Shown here piece after piece: positions 1-7,339 of a DNA stretch of 17,391 nt. The stretch lies in the NCBI GenBank assembly GCA_025450355.1, contig JANWHR010000036.1, positions 1 through 17,391 of the forward strand, in the 5' to 3' direction. Under the pieces are notes generated by a model, which saw nothing but the letters and a program-made list of their open reading frames with translations, was not told the origin of the DNA and searched no databases. Within the stretch, counting starts at the first letter, position 1, and every line of letters starts with the position of its first letter. This stretch comes from Micropepsaceae bacterium. Its GTDB lineage: Bacteria > Pseudomonadota > Alphaproteobacteria > Micropepsales > Micropepsaceae. The translations under genes were made by a program, and so were the position numbers.

Positions 1-1
1 C

Positions 2-220
2 GACGCGTTCATGAAGGCAGATTTTTTCTGGACGCTCGATTCGTACCGGGCGCCCATCAGCGACCTCGCCACGTACACCGTCTCAATTTCATTCGACGGC
101 CACAGAAAGCAGGTGATCGACTACGCCGGTACCCTGATAGGAATGCCGAAAGAAATCGCGGAGCTGGAAACTTCCATCGACTCCGTTGCGGGAACAGGAA
201 AATGGGTCAAAGGCATGTGA
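2..220 (+). CDS. DUF6438-like protein, C-terminal part (5' end outside window)
   Basis: The reading frame is open from the window edge, so the ATG at 11 is probably internal and about 72 codons of the C-terminus are present. The residues follow the end of the DUF6438 domain as I know it: an aromatic-rich start (ADFFWTLDSYRAP), a beta-strand TYTVSISFDG, the turn VIDYAG, then a helix with LE..ID and a closing AGTGKWV. DUF6438 has no established function and often occurs in small exported proteins or ahead of ankyrin repeats. Here the frame stops right after the domain with TGA, and no ankyrin-like sequence follows. It converges on folC across a gap of about 320 bases. The family call rests on remembered motif spacing, and the N-terminus cannot be seen. 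Confidence 0.6.
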   Translation, partial: DAFMKADFFWTLDSYRAPISDLATYTVSISFDGHRKQVIDYAGTLIGMPKEIAELETSIDSVAGTGKWVKGM

Positions 221-410
221 TCGCCTCTGACGTCGCCGCACTCATCGCGCCACGCAAGTCAATGGCCTGTTTCGCGAGAAACACTCCCTTGCGCATGTGC
301 AGGGTTGGAATTACCGATTAGGCGAAGATTGGAATTATGCCCGGCGCGAAAAGCCGCCCTTCTACAATTTCTGACGGTTGGCCTGACACTTCTCTGACAG
401 TTGCAAACAC

Positions 411-430
411 AAAAAAACGGCCAAATCCGT
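411..430 (-). terminator. Possible weak intrinsic terminator after folC
   Basis: Read on the minus strand downstream of folC, ACGG-ATTTGG-CCGT forms a short stem (four base pairs, six-base loop) followed by a run of six to seven T. The T-tract is convincing but the stem is short, and it lies about 115 bases after the folC stop codon. Confidence 0.3.
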
Positions 431-466
431 AGCTTCTGACGTTCTGACACTTGAATCGCGGTCTTC

Positions 467-510
467 CTTGTACCGCGGGCTTCCAGCCCGCCTCTTCTTG
501 TACCGCGGGC
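467..510. repeat. Two-copy GC-rich repeat with hairpin
   Basis: CTTGTACCGCGGGC occurs at 467-480 and again at 497-510, 30 bases apart. Between them GCGGGC-TTCCA-GCCCGC (475-491) is a perfect six-base-pair hairpin. On the minus strand this reads GCGGGCTGGAAGCCCGC followed by GGTAC, resembling dispersed 'GGCTGGAAGCC' palindromes found in many environmental bacterial genomes. It lies just after the folC stop codon. Confidence 0.55.
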
Positions 511-544
511 GTCTCTCTCGCTTCTCGTTTCCCGCTCGTCCTCT

Positions 545-1858
545 TCACGAATTCTCCCGCAACACCTGCCCCGCGAGATACAAAGAACCGCAGATCAGGA
601 TACGTGGCGTGCCCTCACCTTCGCGCGCACGCGCCCAGGCGGAGACTTGCATCATCGCGTCCAGCAGATCATCCGCAGGCGAAGCTTCCAGCCCCGCCGT
701 TCGCGCTGCATCGTAGAGCGCGCCGGCCCCAAGGCTCGCCGCCTCGCCGGCGATCCCGACCGTGGTCACGTGTTTGGCGAGGCCCCGGAACGGCAGCAGA
801 TATCCGATCGCATCCTTGGTCTTCAGCATCCCGCAGATGAGATACAGCGGCTTCGGCGCGCGTTCCTCAAAATCCGCCATGCTCTGCGCGATCATGGCGC
901 CGCCATGCGGATTGTGGCCGCCATCCAGCCACAGCTCCGCCCCTTCCGGTGCTGCTTCGAGCAGGGGCCCGCGCGTCAGCCGTTGCAGCCGCGCCGGCCA
1001 TTCCACATTCTTCAACCCCCATTCGATCCCGCTGTCGCGCGCGAAACGTCCCCCGAGGCGCCGGAGCGCGGCAATCGCAACCGAAGCATTGCCGATCTGA
1101 TGCCGCCCCGGCAGCTTCGGCATGGGCAGGTCGAGCAAACCATCCGAGTCCTGATAAACGAACCGCCCGTGCTCCGCGTAACCGGAATAATCTTCGCCAT
1201 AGACGTAGAGCGGCGCGCCGAGCTGGTCGGCCCGGCGCATCAGCACCGTCTTCGCCTCGTCGTCCTGCGGGCCGACAATCGCGTGGCGGCCCGGTTTGAT
1301 GATGCCCGCTTTTTAGGCCGCTATCGCCGCCAGCGAATCGCAGAGAAATTCCTGATGATCGAGCGCAATCGGCGTGATGCAGGCGGCAACCGGATCAATC
1401 ACATTGGTCGCGTCAAAACGGCCGCCCAGCCCCACTTCCAGCACCACGGCATCGGCGCGATGGCGCGAAAAGGCAAGGAAGGCCGCGGCGGTCGTGATTT
1501 CAAAAAAGGTGATTGGCGCACCGCCATTGGCGAGTTCGCATTCCTCCAGCGTCGCGGCCAGCTCCTCTTCGGAAATCAGCCGCCCGGCAATCCGGATCCG
1601 CTCATGGAAATGAACCAGATGCGGCGAGGTATAAACGTGCACGGAGTATCCAGAACCCTCCAGCATCGCGCGCAGGAAAGCGCAGACAGAACCTTTTCCG
1701 TTGGTGCCCGCGACATGGATGACCGGCGGAATGCGGCGTTCGGGATGGCCCAGGATGCCGAGCAGGCGCTCCACCCGGTCGAGCACCAGATCGATCCGCT
1801 TCGGGTGCAGGTCAAGCAGGCGTTTCAGGATGGCATTGCTGCCGGAATCACCGGTCAT
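545..1858 (-). pseudogene. folC: Bifunctional folylpolyglutamate/dihydrofolate synthase, interrupted by one in-frame TAA
   Basis: FolC adds glutamate to dihydropteroate (giving dihydrofolate) and then to folates, using ATP in the cytosol. The N-terminal part shows the Mur-ligase-like P-loop HVAGTNGKGS (about residues 48-57), YTSPHL, FFEITTAAAF and LEVGLGGRFDATN. The C-terminal part shows LPGRHQIGNASVAIAAL and ELWLDGGHNPHGG. The two halves are in one frame. Codon 182 (1313-1315 on the plus strand) is TAA, inside IAA-stop-KAGIIKPG, where the family has Glu (EKAGIIKPG), so GAA to TAA is a single base change. Reading through gives about 437 residues, normal for the family. The ATG overlaps the accD stop codon (ATGA), with GGAGG directly against the start. 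Because FolC is usually essential, sequencing error, a mixed population, readthrough or a second copy elsewhere all need considering. Confidence 0.9.
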
Positions 1859-2772
1859 CCTCCGGCTGTGCCGGCTGTTTCGGGCGCGGATACCGGCACA
1901 TGCGCAGCGGACGGCCCGGCCGGCGGCTGTTTCATCAATAGACGGATGATTTTCCCCAGCACCGGCTTCAACTCATGACGGTGGACGATCATGTCGATCA
2001 TCCCGTGCTCCAGCAGATATTCGGCCCGCTGGAACCCTTCCGGCAACCGCTCCCGGATGGTCTGTTCGATCACCCGCGGACCCGAGAATCCGATCAGGGC
2101 GCCCGGCTCCGCAATCTGGACATCGCCGAGCATCGCATAGGAGGCCGAAACCCCGCCTGTGGTCGGGTCGGTCAGGACCACGACATAGGGCAGATGAGCC
2201 TCCTTCAGCATGTCCACGCCGATGGTCGTGCGCGGCATCTGCATCAGCGACAGAATGCCTTCCTGCATCCGCGCGCCACCGGAGGAGACCACGAGAACGA
2301 AAGCGCGCCGCTCGGAAACTGCCGTCCGGACCGCGGCCAAAAAGGCGGCGCCGGTCGCCAGACCCAGCGAGCCGCCCATGAAGGAAAAATTCTGCACGGC
2401 GAGAATCACAGCTACGCCGGCAATCTTGCCGCGCGCCGCAGTCAGCGCGTCCGGCTGTCCGGTCTTCGCCCGGTTTTCTTTCAGCCGGTCCACATAGCGT
2501 TTGTCGTCGCGAAAGCGCAGCGGGTCCTGCGGCACTTCCGGTGCGGGCAGGGTTTCATGTTCCCCGTCGAACAGTGCCGCGAAACGCTCGTTTGCGCCAA
2601 TCCGCATGTGATGGCCGCATTGCGGGCAGACATTCTGCGCAGCGGCAAGGTCGCGGTGGAAAATCATCTCGCCGCAGCCAGGACATTTGTGCCAGAGCGT
2701 ATCGGGCGATGAGGGCTTGCCGCCCATCAGACCCTTGATCTTTGGACGGACGAAATTCGTGATCCAGTTCAT
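1855..2772 (-). CDS. accD: Acetyl-CoA carboxylase carboxyltransferase subunit beta
   Basis: AccD pairs with AccA to move the carboxyl group from biotin carrier protein to acetyl-CoA, making malonyl-CoA for fatty acid synthesis. The start MNWITNFVRPKI is the usual alphaproteobacterial N-terminus and fixes the start codon. A four-cysteine zinc ribbon follows (Cys30, Cys33, Cys49, Cys52). The carboxyltransferase core shows FMGGSLGLATGAAF, SSGGARMQEG, PTTGGVSASYA and ALIGFSGPRVIEQT. At 305 residues it has normal length, ending in a Pro/Ala-rich tail. It overlaps folC by four bases. No clear Shine-Dalgarno sequence precedes the ATG; instead a nine-base-pair inverted repeat runs into the start codon (see the 2771-2799 entry). 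A palindromic repeat separates it from trpA, so its expression may differ from the trp genes. Confidence 0.96.
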   Translation of the reverse strand: MNWITNFVRPKIKGLMGGKPSSPDTLWHKCPGCGEMIFHRDLAAAQNVCPQCGHHMRIGANERFAALFDGEHETLPAPEVPQDPLRFRDDKRYVDRLKENRAKTGQPDALTAARGKIAGVAVILAVQNFSFMGGSLGLATGAAFLAAVRTAVSERRAFVLVVSSGGARMQEGILSLMQMPRTTIGVDMLKEAHLPYVVVLTDPTTGGVSASYAMLGDVQIAEPGALIGFSGPRVIEQTIRERLPEGFQRAEYLLEHGMIDMIVHRHELKPVLGKIIRLLMKQPPAGPSAAHVPVSAPETAGTAGG

Positions 2773-2799
2773 GACAAAGTACTAGCACGTCTTTGTCAT
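2771..2799 (-). promoter_or_regulatory. Hairpin overlapping the accD start codon
   Basis: ATGACAAAG (2771-2779) and CTTTGTCAT (2791-2799) are perfect nine-base inverted repeats separated by 11 bases. In the accD mRNA the 3' arm contains the first two bases of the AUG, and the region where a Shine-Dalgarno site should lie is in the loop or stem and has no AGGAGG-like sequence. The hairpin could limit initiation at accD. The structure is directly visible; a regulatory role is inference. Confidence 0.5.
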
Positions 2800-2918
2800 T
2801 TCCGCGAAGGCGGGAATCCATCGCGCGCGTCCGCGCGCGAAAAGAATCTTTGGCCGCGCCGCCGCGCGGCTGATGGATTCGCTCCCGCGCGGCTTTGCCG
2901 CGCGCCGGAGTGACAGGC
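2792..2918. repeat. Dispersed palindromic repeat (REP/BIME-like) between accD and trpA
   Basis: The stretch opens with TTTGTCATTTCCGCGAAGG, close to the common proteobacterial repeat start GTCATTCCCGCGAA, and ends in GGAGTGACAGG, so the outer arms are complementary. Inside are GAATCCATC/GATGGATTC (2814-2822, 2872-2880), TCGCGCGCG/CGCGCGCGA (2821-2829, 2832-2840) and CGCGCGGC/GCCGCGCG (2886-2893, 2897-2904). It encodes nothing recognisable. It lies within the run of minus-strand genes and may reduce or process the transcript there. Confidence 0.75.
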
Positions 2919-2954
2919 AATTTCTCCGGTATCTCGCGGCTTCGCGTAAAACGT

Positions 2955-3806
2955 TTACGGTGCGTCCCGCGCACCATGCACGGCATCGGCCAGCGACCGG
3001 CAGAGCCGCAACGCACCATCCACGATATCCCCGCGCGGCCACTGCGACACGAGCCCATCCGCGATGGATTGAACCATGGCAGAACCAACCACGGCCGCGT
3101 CTGCAATGCGCGCAACCGCTGCCGCCTGCTCCGGCGTCCTTATGCCAAACCCCACTGCGCAGGGAAGACGCGATTTCCGGCGGATGCGCGCAACCGCCGA
3201 TGCAACATCTTCGGTCGAAACCGCCTTGGTTCCCGTAACCCCGGTCACCGATACGTAATAGAGAAACCCGCCGGCACCGGCGAGCACGGTATCCAGCCGC
3301 CGGTCACTGGTCGTTGGAGTCGCCAGCCTCACGATGTCGATCCCGTTTGTGGATGCATGGGTGCGCAAGGCGCCGTCTTCCTCCGGCGAAAGGTCCACAA
3401 TGATCAGGCCATCGACTCCGGCATGCGCCGCGTCGCGCAGGAAATGCTCTGCGCCATAGGCGTGGATCGGATTGAAATAGCCCATCAGCACCAGCGGCGT
3501 GACATCATCCCGTGCGCGGAATCGTTCGACCAGAGCCAATACACCCTTCACGCTCATTCCCGATTTCAGCGCCCGCAGCGACGAGGCCTGGATGGCCGGA
3601 CCGTCCGCCATCGGATCGGAAAACGGAACCCCGAGTTCGATCAGGTCTGCGCCATGACCGGGAAGTCCCTGCAGTATCTCGAACGACGCCTCCGCATCGG
3701 GATCGCCAGCGGTAACGAACGGAATGAATCCCGCGCGCCTGTGCGCCCGCAATTCGGCAAAGCGCGCGCCGATCCGTGTCCCGCCCGGTTGCGGGACCGC
3801 GCTCAT
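2955..3806 (-). CDS. trpA: Tryptophan synthase alpha chain
   Basis: TrpA cleaves indole-3-glycerol phosphate to indole and glyceraldehyde 3-phosphate, and the indole is channelled to TrpB. The TIM-barrel landmarks are all present: FIPFVTAGDPD, DLIELGVPFSDPMADGP with catalytic Glu57 and Asp68, LMGYFNPIHAYG, GLIIVDLSPEE, FLYYVSVTGVTG, and VGFGIRTPEQA with GSAMV near the end. The start chosen is MSAVPQPGGTRIG, which gives 283 residues and an ATGA overlap with the trpB stop. A longer open frame runs upstream to 3977, but those residues sit inside trpB and have no family resemblance. Translation is probably coupled to trpB, consistent with the alpha2beta2 complex. Confidence 0.97.
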   Translation of the reverse strand: MSAVPQPGGTRIGARFAELRAHRRAGFIPFVTAGDPDAEASFEILQGLPGHGADLIELGVPFSDPMADGPAIQASSLRALKSGMSVKGVLALVERFRARDDVTPLVLMGYFNPIHAYGAEHFLRDAAHAGVDGLIIVDLSPEEDGALRTHASTNGIDIVRLATPTTSDRRLDTVLAGAGGFLYYVSVTGVTGTKAVSTEDVASAVARIRRKSRLPCAVGFGIRTPEQAAAVARIADAAVVGSAMVQSIADGLVSQWPRGDIVDGALRLCRSLADAVHGARDAP

Positions 3807-5017
3807 AGGCTTTGTCCCAGAGCTTGCGCCACCGTGAACACGTCCTTGTCGCCACGCCCGGAAAGTCCAACCACGATGATTTTGTCCGGTTCCATTTCCG
3901 GCGCCATTTTGATGACCTGCGCGATCGCATGCGCCGATTCCAGCGCGGGAATGATTCCTTCCAGACGGCACGTCCATTGAAATGCGTCCAGCGCTTCATC
4001 ATCGCGGATCGAGACATAATTCACGCGCCCCGACTCCTTCAGCCAGGAATGTTCGGGGCCGACACCGGGGTAGTCGAGTCCCGCGGATATCGAGTGCGCC
4101 TCCAGCACCTGTCCATCGCCATCCTGCAACAGATAGGAGCGCGCGCCATGCAGCACGCCCGGACTTCCCTTCGACAGCGTCGCGGCGTGGTGCCGTGTGG
4201 CCAGTCCTTCGCCCGCCGCTTCAACCCCGGTGATGGAAACCGTGGGCTCGTCGAGAAAGGGATGAAACAATCCGATCGCATTCGACCCGCCGCCGACGCA
4301 GGCGACAAGCAGATCGGGTAGCCGCGCTTCGGCTTGCAGAATCTGGGCGCGGACCTCTTCGCCGATTACGGTTTGAAAATCGCGCACCATGGCCGGATAG
4401 GGGTGCGGTCCCGCCGCCGAACCGATGATGTAAAACGTGTCGCTGACATTGGCGACCCAGTCGCGCAATGCCTCATTCATCGCATCCTTCAGCGTCCGCG
4501 ATCCCGATGCCACTGCGCGCACCTCGGCGCCCAGCAGATTCATGCGGAATACGTTTGGCCGCTGCCGCTCCCTATCGACTTCGCCCATGTAAATGACGCA
4601 GGGCAGTCCGAAGCGCGCGGCCACCGTCGCGGTCGCCACCCCATGCTGGCCGGCGCCGGTCTCTGCGATAATGCGCGTCTTCCCCATCTTCCGCGCCAGC
4701 AGCACCTGACCGATGCAGTTGTTGATCTTGTGCGCCCCGGTGTGGTTGAGGTCTTCGCGCTTGAACCAGATTTTCGCGCCGCCAAGATGGCGAGTCAGCC
4801 GCTCGGCGAAATAGAGCGGGCTGGGGCGCCCGACGTAATGGGCGAGCAGCGCGTCCAGTTCCGCTTGGAATGCCGGATCATCCTTCGACGCAATCCAGGC
4901 CTCTTCCAGATCCAGCAGCAGAGGCATCAGCGTCTCGGCCACATAGCGCCCGCCGAACGCGCCGAAATGCCCCGCTGCATCGGGCCCGGAGCGGAAGCTG
5001 TTGGCGGTGGCTTTCAT
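3803..5017 (-). CDS. trpB: Tryptophan synthase beta chain
   Basis: TrpB joins indole to serine using pyridoxal phosphate to make tryptophan. The cofactor lysine is Lys97 in LNHTGAHKINN. Other marks are FGGRYVAETLMP near the N-terminus, ETGAGQHGVA, the phosphate-binding GGGSNAIG, GLDYPGVGPEH and the C-terminal GLSGRGDKD. At 404 residues it is the usual TrpB1 type that works with TrpA. Its ATG overlaps the trpF stop codon and its stop overlaps the trpA start, so trpF, trpB and trpA form a tightly coupled translational unit. The N-terminal extension (MKATANSFRSGPDAAGHFG) is common in alphaproteobacterial proteins. Confidence 0.98.
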   Translation of the reverse strand: MKATANSFRSGPDAAGHFGAFGGRYVAETLMPLLLDLEEAWIASKDDPAFQAELDALLAHYVGRPSPLYFAERLTRHLGGAKIWFKREDLNHTGAHKINNCIGQVLLARKMGKTRIIAETGAGQHGVATATVAARFGLPCVIYMGEVDRERQRPNVFRMNLLGAEVRAVASGSRTLKDAMNEALRDWVANVSDTFYIIGSAAGPHPYPAMVRDFQTVIGEEVRAQILQAEARLPDLLVACVGGGSNAIGLFHPFLDEPTVSITGVEAAGEGLATRHHAATLSKGSPGVLHGARSYLLQDGDGQVLEAHSISAGLDYPGVGPEHSWLKESGRVNYVSIRDDEALDAFQWTCRLEGIIPALESAHAIAQVIKMAPEMEPDKIIVVGLSGRGDKDVFTVAQALGQSL

Positions 5018-5688
5018 GCCTCGGGTGCCGCTGCTTCCAGCGCGGTGACCGCACCGCGCGCGGCGCTGACGAATGCAGCGATCTTCTCACGACTCTTTTG
5101 TCCAGGCGCGTCTTCAAGGCCCGAAGATGCATCGACGAATTGCGGCGCGGCGATCGCAATCGCACGCGCCACATTCTCCGGCGTCAACCCGCCGGCGATG
5201 CCCCACGGCCGGTCGAGACGGATTCCGGTCAAAAGGCGCCAGTCGAAAGCGAGGCCCACGCCACCGGGCCGTTCGGCGGACGGTCCGGGACGCGAGTCAA
5301 ACAACAGAGTGTCCGCCACCTGCCCGTACACTTTCGTCGATCGGAGATCATCCGCGGTGCTGACCGCCAGCACCTTGATCACGGGCCTGCTGCAGAATTG
5401 GCCAATACCGGCCACACGCGCAGGCGGCTCACTGCCGTGAAGCTGAATGAAGTCCGGTGCGATGTCCGTCATCACCCGCGCCAGCAAAGCATCGTCCGGA
5501 TTCACCAGAACTGAAACGACCGGAACCTTGCCGCGCAAAATGCCCGCAAGATGGGCCGCCAGATCAAAACCGGCATGGCGCGGACTGGCAGGGAAAAACA
5601 TCAGGCCGCCGAAATCCGCGCGCGCGGCAAGCACCGCGTTTGCCGCTTCGACGCTGTTGATGCCGCAAACTTTCACCAGCACGGTCAT
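5014..5688 (-). CDS. trpF: Phosphoribosylanthranilate isomerase
   Basis: TrpF converts N-(5-phosphoribosyl)anthranilate to the 1-deoxyribulose form, the step before indole-3-glycerol phosphate synthesis. The catalytic cysteine (Cys8 in VLVKVCGI) and catalytic aspartate (Asp131 in LLFDSRPG) are present. So are FFPASPRH, IQLHGSE, the phosphate-binding IAGGLTPENV and a closing VDASSGLE. At 224 residues it is of normal length. The gap to ihfB is only 60 bases and lacks the small lapA-type gene often found there in rhizobia. There is no obvious Shine-Dalgarno sequence before the ATG. Its stop codon overlaps the trpB start. trpC, trpD and trpE are not in the window, as expected for the split trp genes of this class. 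Confidence 0.96.
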   Translation of the reverse strand: MTVLVKVCGINSVEAANAVLAARADFGGLMFFPASPRHAGFDLAAHLAGILRGKVPVVSVLVNPDDALLARVMTDIAPDFIQLHGSEPPARVAGIGQFCSRPVIKVLAVSTADDLRSTKVYGQVADTLLFDSRPGPSAERPGGVGLAFDWRLLTGIRLDRPWGIAGGLTPENVARAIAIAAPQFVDASSGLEDAPGQKSREKIAAFVSAARGAVTALEAAAPEA

Positions 5689-5748
5689 GGCCCGCGCTTA
5701 TGACCGAATTATGCCAGCACAGAAAGGAAAAACCGGGTGCGCGACGGG

Positions 5749-6042
5749 TTATTCCCCGGTCGAGCCGTTGTTCAAACGCTCGCGCAATTCCTTGCCGGTG
5801 CGGAAGAACGGGACGCGTTTCTCGTCCACTGCGACGGCTTCGCCGGTGCGCGGATTGCGGCCTTGCCTCGCCGGCCGGACCTTGACCGAGAAGGCGCCAA
5901 ATCCCCGCAGCTCCACACGGTCTCCGCCTGCCAAAGCCGCGGCGATCTCGTCCAGTACCGTGGAGACGATGCGCTCCACATCCCGGTGGTAAAGATGCGG
6001 GTAACGTTCTGCCAGCCGCATAACCAATTCGGATTTGATCAT
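5749..6042 (-). CDS. ihfB: Integration host factor subunit beta
   Basis: IhfB forms a heterodimer with IhfA that binds and sharply bends DNA, helping nucleoid organisation, recombination and sigma-54 promoters. The protein begins MIKSELV, the standard family start, and has YPHLYHRDVERIV, GDRVELRGFGAFSV and GRNPRTGE, where Pro64 is the intercalating residue at the tip of the beta arm, then VPFFRTGKELRERLN. This start gives 97 residues; the open frame extends 20 codons upstream, but those residues do not belong to the family. A GGGGG stretch lies upstream of the chosen ATG as a weak ribosome site. In many alphaproteobacteria ihfB lies close downstream of rpsA; here about 5.8 kb intervenes, so it probably needs its own promoter. 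A TTGACC hexamer sits at 6116-6121 on the minus strand, but its spacing to any -10 is poor. Confidence 0.96.
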   Translation of the reverse strand: MIKSELVMRLAERYPHLYHRDVERIVSTVLDEIAAALAGGDRVELRGFGAFSVKVRPARQGRNPRTGEAVAVDEKRVPFFRTGKELRERLNNGSTGE

Positions 6043-6208
6043 TTGCTTTGCCCCCGGCACGGCAAGCATCGACGCCACGCGCCTGCCCGGATAACCTGCC
6101 AAACCTGTGCCGCAAGGTCAACCGGCAACTGCACTAAGTCGCTCAGATGCAAGCATTTTAACGGTGCGGTTCCATGGGCGTGGAGTGCCTGCCGCGGTCG
6201 CGCGCGGC

Positions 6209-6237
6209 GTGACCTGCCCGGCGTGCTGGTGTAAGCT
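6209..6237 (+). promoter_or_regulatory. Candidate sigma-70 promoter for the first NHL gene
   Basis: GTGACC (6209-6214), a 17-base spacer and TAAGCT (6232-6237) form a plausible but imperfect -35/-10 pair. It would start transcription about 25 bases before the ATG at 6268, and a strong GGGAGG ribosome site lies between. The match to consensus is partial. Confidence 0.35.
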
Positions 6238-6267
6238 TTCGCGGAACCGGCCAACGGGAGGAAAACC

Positions 6268-7275
6268 ATGCGCTCCGGACAATTGAAACTTGCCCTTGCC
6301 TTGCTTGCCAGCGTTGCGGTGACCGCCGAAGCGCGCGCCCAGGCGAGCTACCCTTGCGTCAACGACGGACCCGATCCCTATCATCAGATGACGAACTGGA
6401 TGCAGACGCCGCGTCCGCTGGGCCCGGTGAACGCGGTGACCGTCGATGCGCGCGACAATGTCTGGCTGTTCGACCGCTGCGGCGCGCAGGGCTGCTCGGA
6501 ATCGACGGAGTCCCCAATTTTCGAACTGTCGGCCAACGGCAAGACGATGAAGAATTTCGGCGCCGGTGAATTTGCCAGCGCACATGGTGTCGCCGTGGAC
6601 AAGGACGGAAACGTCTGGGCCGCAGATTTCCAGGCCAAGAATGGCAAAGGCGAGCAGGTGATCAAATTCTCGCCCGACGGCAAGGTTCTGCTCAAATTGG
6701 GCACCGCCGGAAAACAGGGCACGGGACCGGGCGAATTCAATCAGCCCACGGGCGTGGCCGTGCTGTCCAATGGCGATATCGTCATGATCGAGGGACACGG
6801 CTCAAAGCTCAACAAATCCGATGTCAACATCTACACGAAGGGCGGCAAACTGGTGCGGACCTTTGCCTCGCACGGAACCGGCGACGGCCAGCTGACCGAA
6901 CCCCATTCCGTCGCGGTGGACGCGCAGGACCGCATCTATGTGGCGGACCGCACCAGCAACCGCATCAATGTCTATGACAAGGACGGCAAGTTCCTGCACA
7001 GCTGGAAGCAGTTCGGACGGCCGAGCGGCGTGTTCGTGGACAAAAACGGCCTGATCTATGTCGCCGATTCGCAATCGGATGAGAAAACCAATCCCGGCTG
7101 CAAAATGGGCATTCGCATCGGCAGCGTCAAAGACGGAAAGGTGATGTATTACATCGCGCCGCCAGCCGGCACGAACGACAAGACACCGCCGCCGGAAGGA
7201 ATCGCGGTGGATTCGCACGGCGACATTTACGCCGCCGCGGTGCAACGTCAGGAAATCCTGAAATACGTGAAATAG
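6268..7275 (+). CDS. Exported NHL-repeat (beta-propeller) protein, copy 1
   Basis: A 335-residue protein with a signal peptide (positive start MRSGQLK, hydrophobic LALALLASVAV, likely cleavage after AEARA or AQA), so it is probably periplasmic or secreted. The mature part is a series of NHL-type blades recognisable by VxVDxxDNVW, GVAVDKDGNVWAAD, GVAVLSNGDIVMIEGH, SVAVDAQDRIYVADR, GVFVDKNGLIYVADS and GIAVDSHGDIYAAAV, consistent with a six-bladed propeller. Four cysteines remain after cleavage (Cys30, 71, 76, 278), suggesting two disulfides. The start is well supported by GGGAGG six bases upstream. Related proteins are common in environmental bacteria and sometimes labelled peptidyl-amidoglycolate-lyase-like, but I see no basis for assigning an enzyme activity. 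The next gene is a close paralogue. Confidence 0.88.
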   Translation: MRSGQLKLALALLASVAVTAEARAQASYPCVNDGPDPYHQMTNWMQTPRPLGPVNAVTVDARDNVWLFDRCGAQGCSESTESPIFELSANGKTMKNFGAGEFASAHGVAVDKDGNVWAADFQAKNGKGEQVIKFSPDGKVLLKLGTAGKQGTGPGEFNQPTGVAVLSNGDIVMIEGHGSKLNKSDVNIYTKGGKLVRTFASHGTGDGQLTEPHSVAVDAQDRIYVADRTSNRINVYDKDGKFLHSWKQFGRPSGVFVDKNGLIYVADSQSDEKTNPGCKMGIRIGSVKDGKVMYYIAPPAGTNDKTPPPEGIAVDSHGDIYAAAVQRQEILKYVK

Positions 7276-7287
7276 TCGTAACTGCCC

Positions 7288-7314
7288 GGCGCCCGCGGGC
7301 AGTCCGCGGGCGCC
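7288..7314 (+). terminator. Strong hairpin between the two NHL genes
   Basis: GGCGCCCGCGG (7288-7298) and CCGCGGGCGCC (7304-7314) form a perfect 11-base-pair stem with a five-base loop, 13 bases after the stop codon of the first NHL gene. Only a poor T-rich tail (TTGATT) follows, so it may be a weak terminator or an RNA-stabilising processing stem that sets different levels of the two paralogues. Confidence 0.5.
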
Positions 7315-7339
7315 TTGATTCTAACGGAGCGAGAACCTC

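Larger units (their letters stand above)
221..544. other. Gene-free gap between the DUF6438-like gene and folC
   Basis: No convincing gene lies here; short open frames lack ribosome sites and family features. The gap is more AT-rich than its surroundings. It contains two copies of TTGGAATTA (305-313, 329-337), five copies of CTGAC between 371 and 448, a run of seven A (411-417) that could form the T-tract of a folC terminator, and two copies of a CTTGTACCGCGGGC repeat (467-480, 497-510). Many alphaproteobacteria have a thioredoxin gene after folC; none is visible here. Confidence 0.6.

Noticed and set aside
1247..1315. Frameshift as the cause of the broken folC
   Set aside because: The codons on both sides of the TAA are in the same frame and encode the expected KAGIIKPG, so it is a nonsense codon only.
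647..1978. 443-codon plus-strand open frame opposite folC and accD
   Set aside because: It is antisense to two recognised genes, is rich in Arg/His/Pro as expected for a shadow frame in high-GC DNA, and has no family features.
3807..3977. N-terminal extension of trpA to 3977
   Set aside because: The extra 57 residues lie inside trpB in another frame and do not match TrpA; the ATGA start at 3806 fits the family.
4334..5440. 368-codon plus-strand open frame opposite trpB and trpF
   Set aside because: Shadow frame of conserved trp genes with no recognisable domain or ribosome site.
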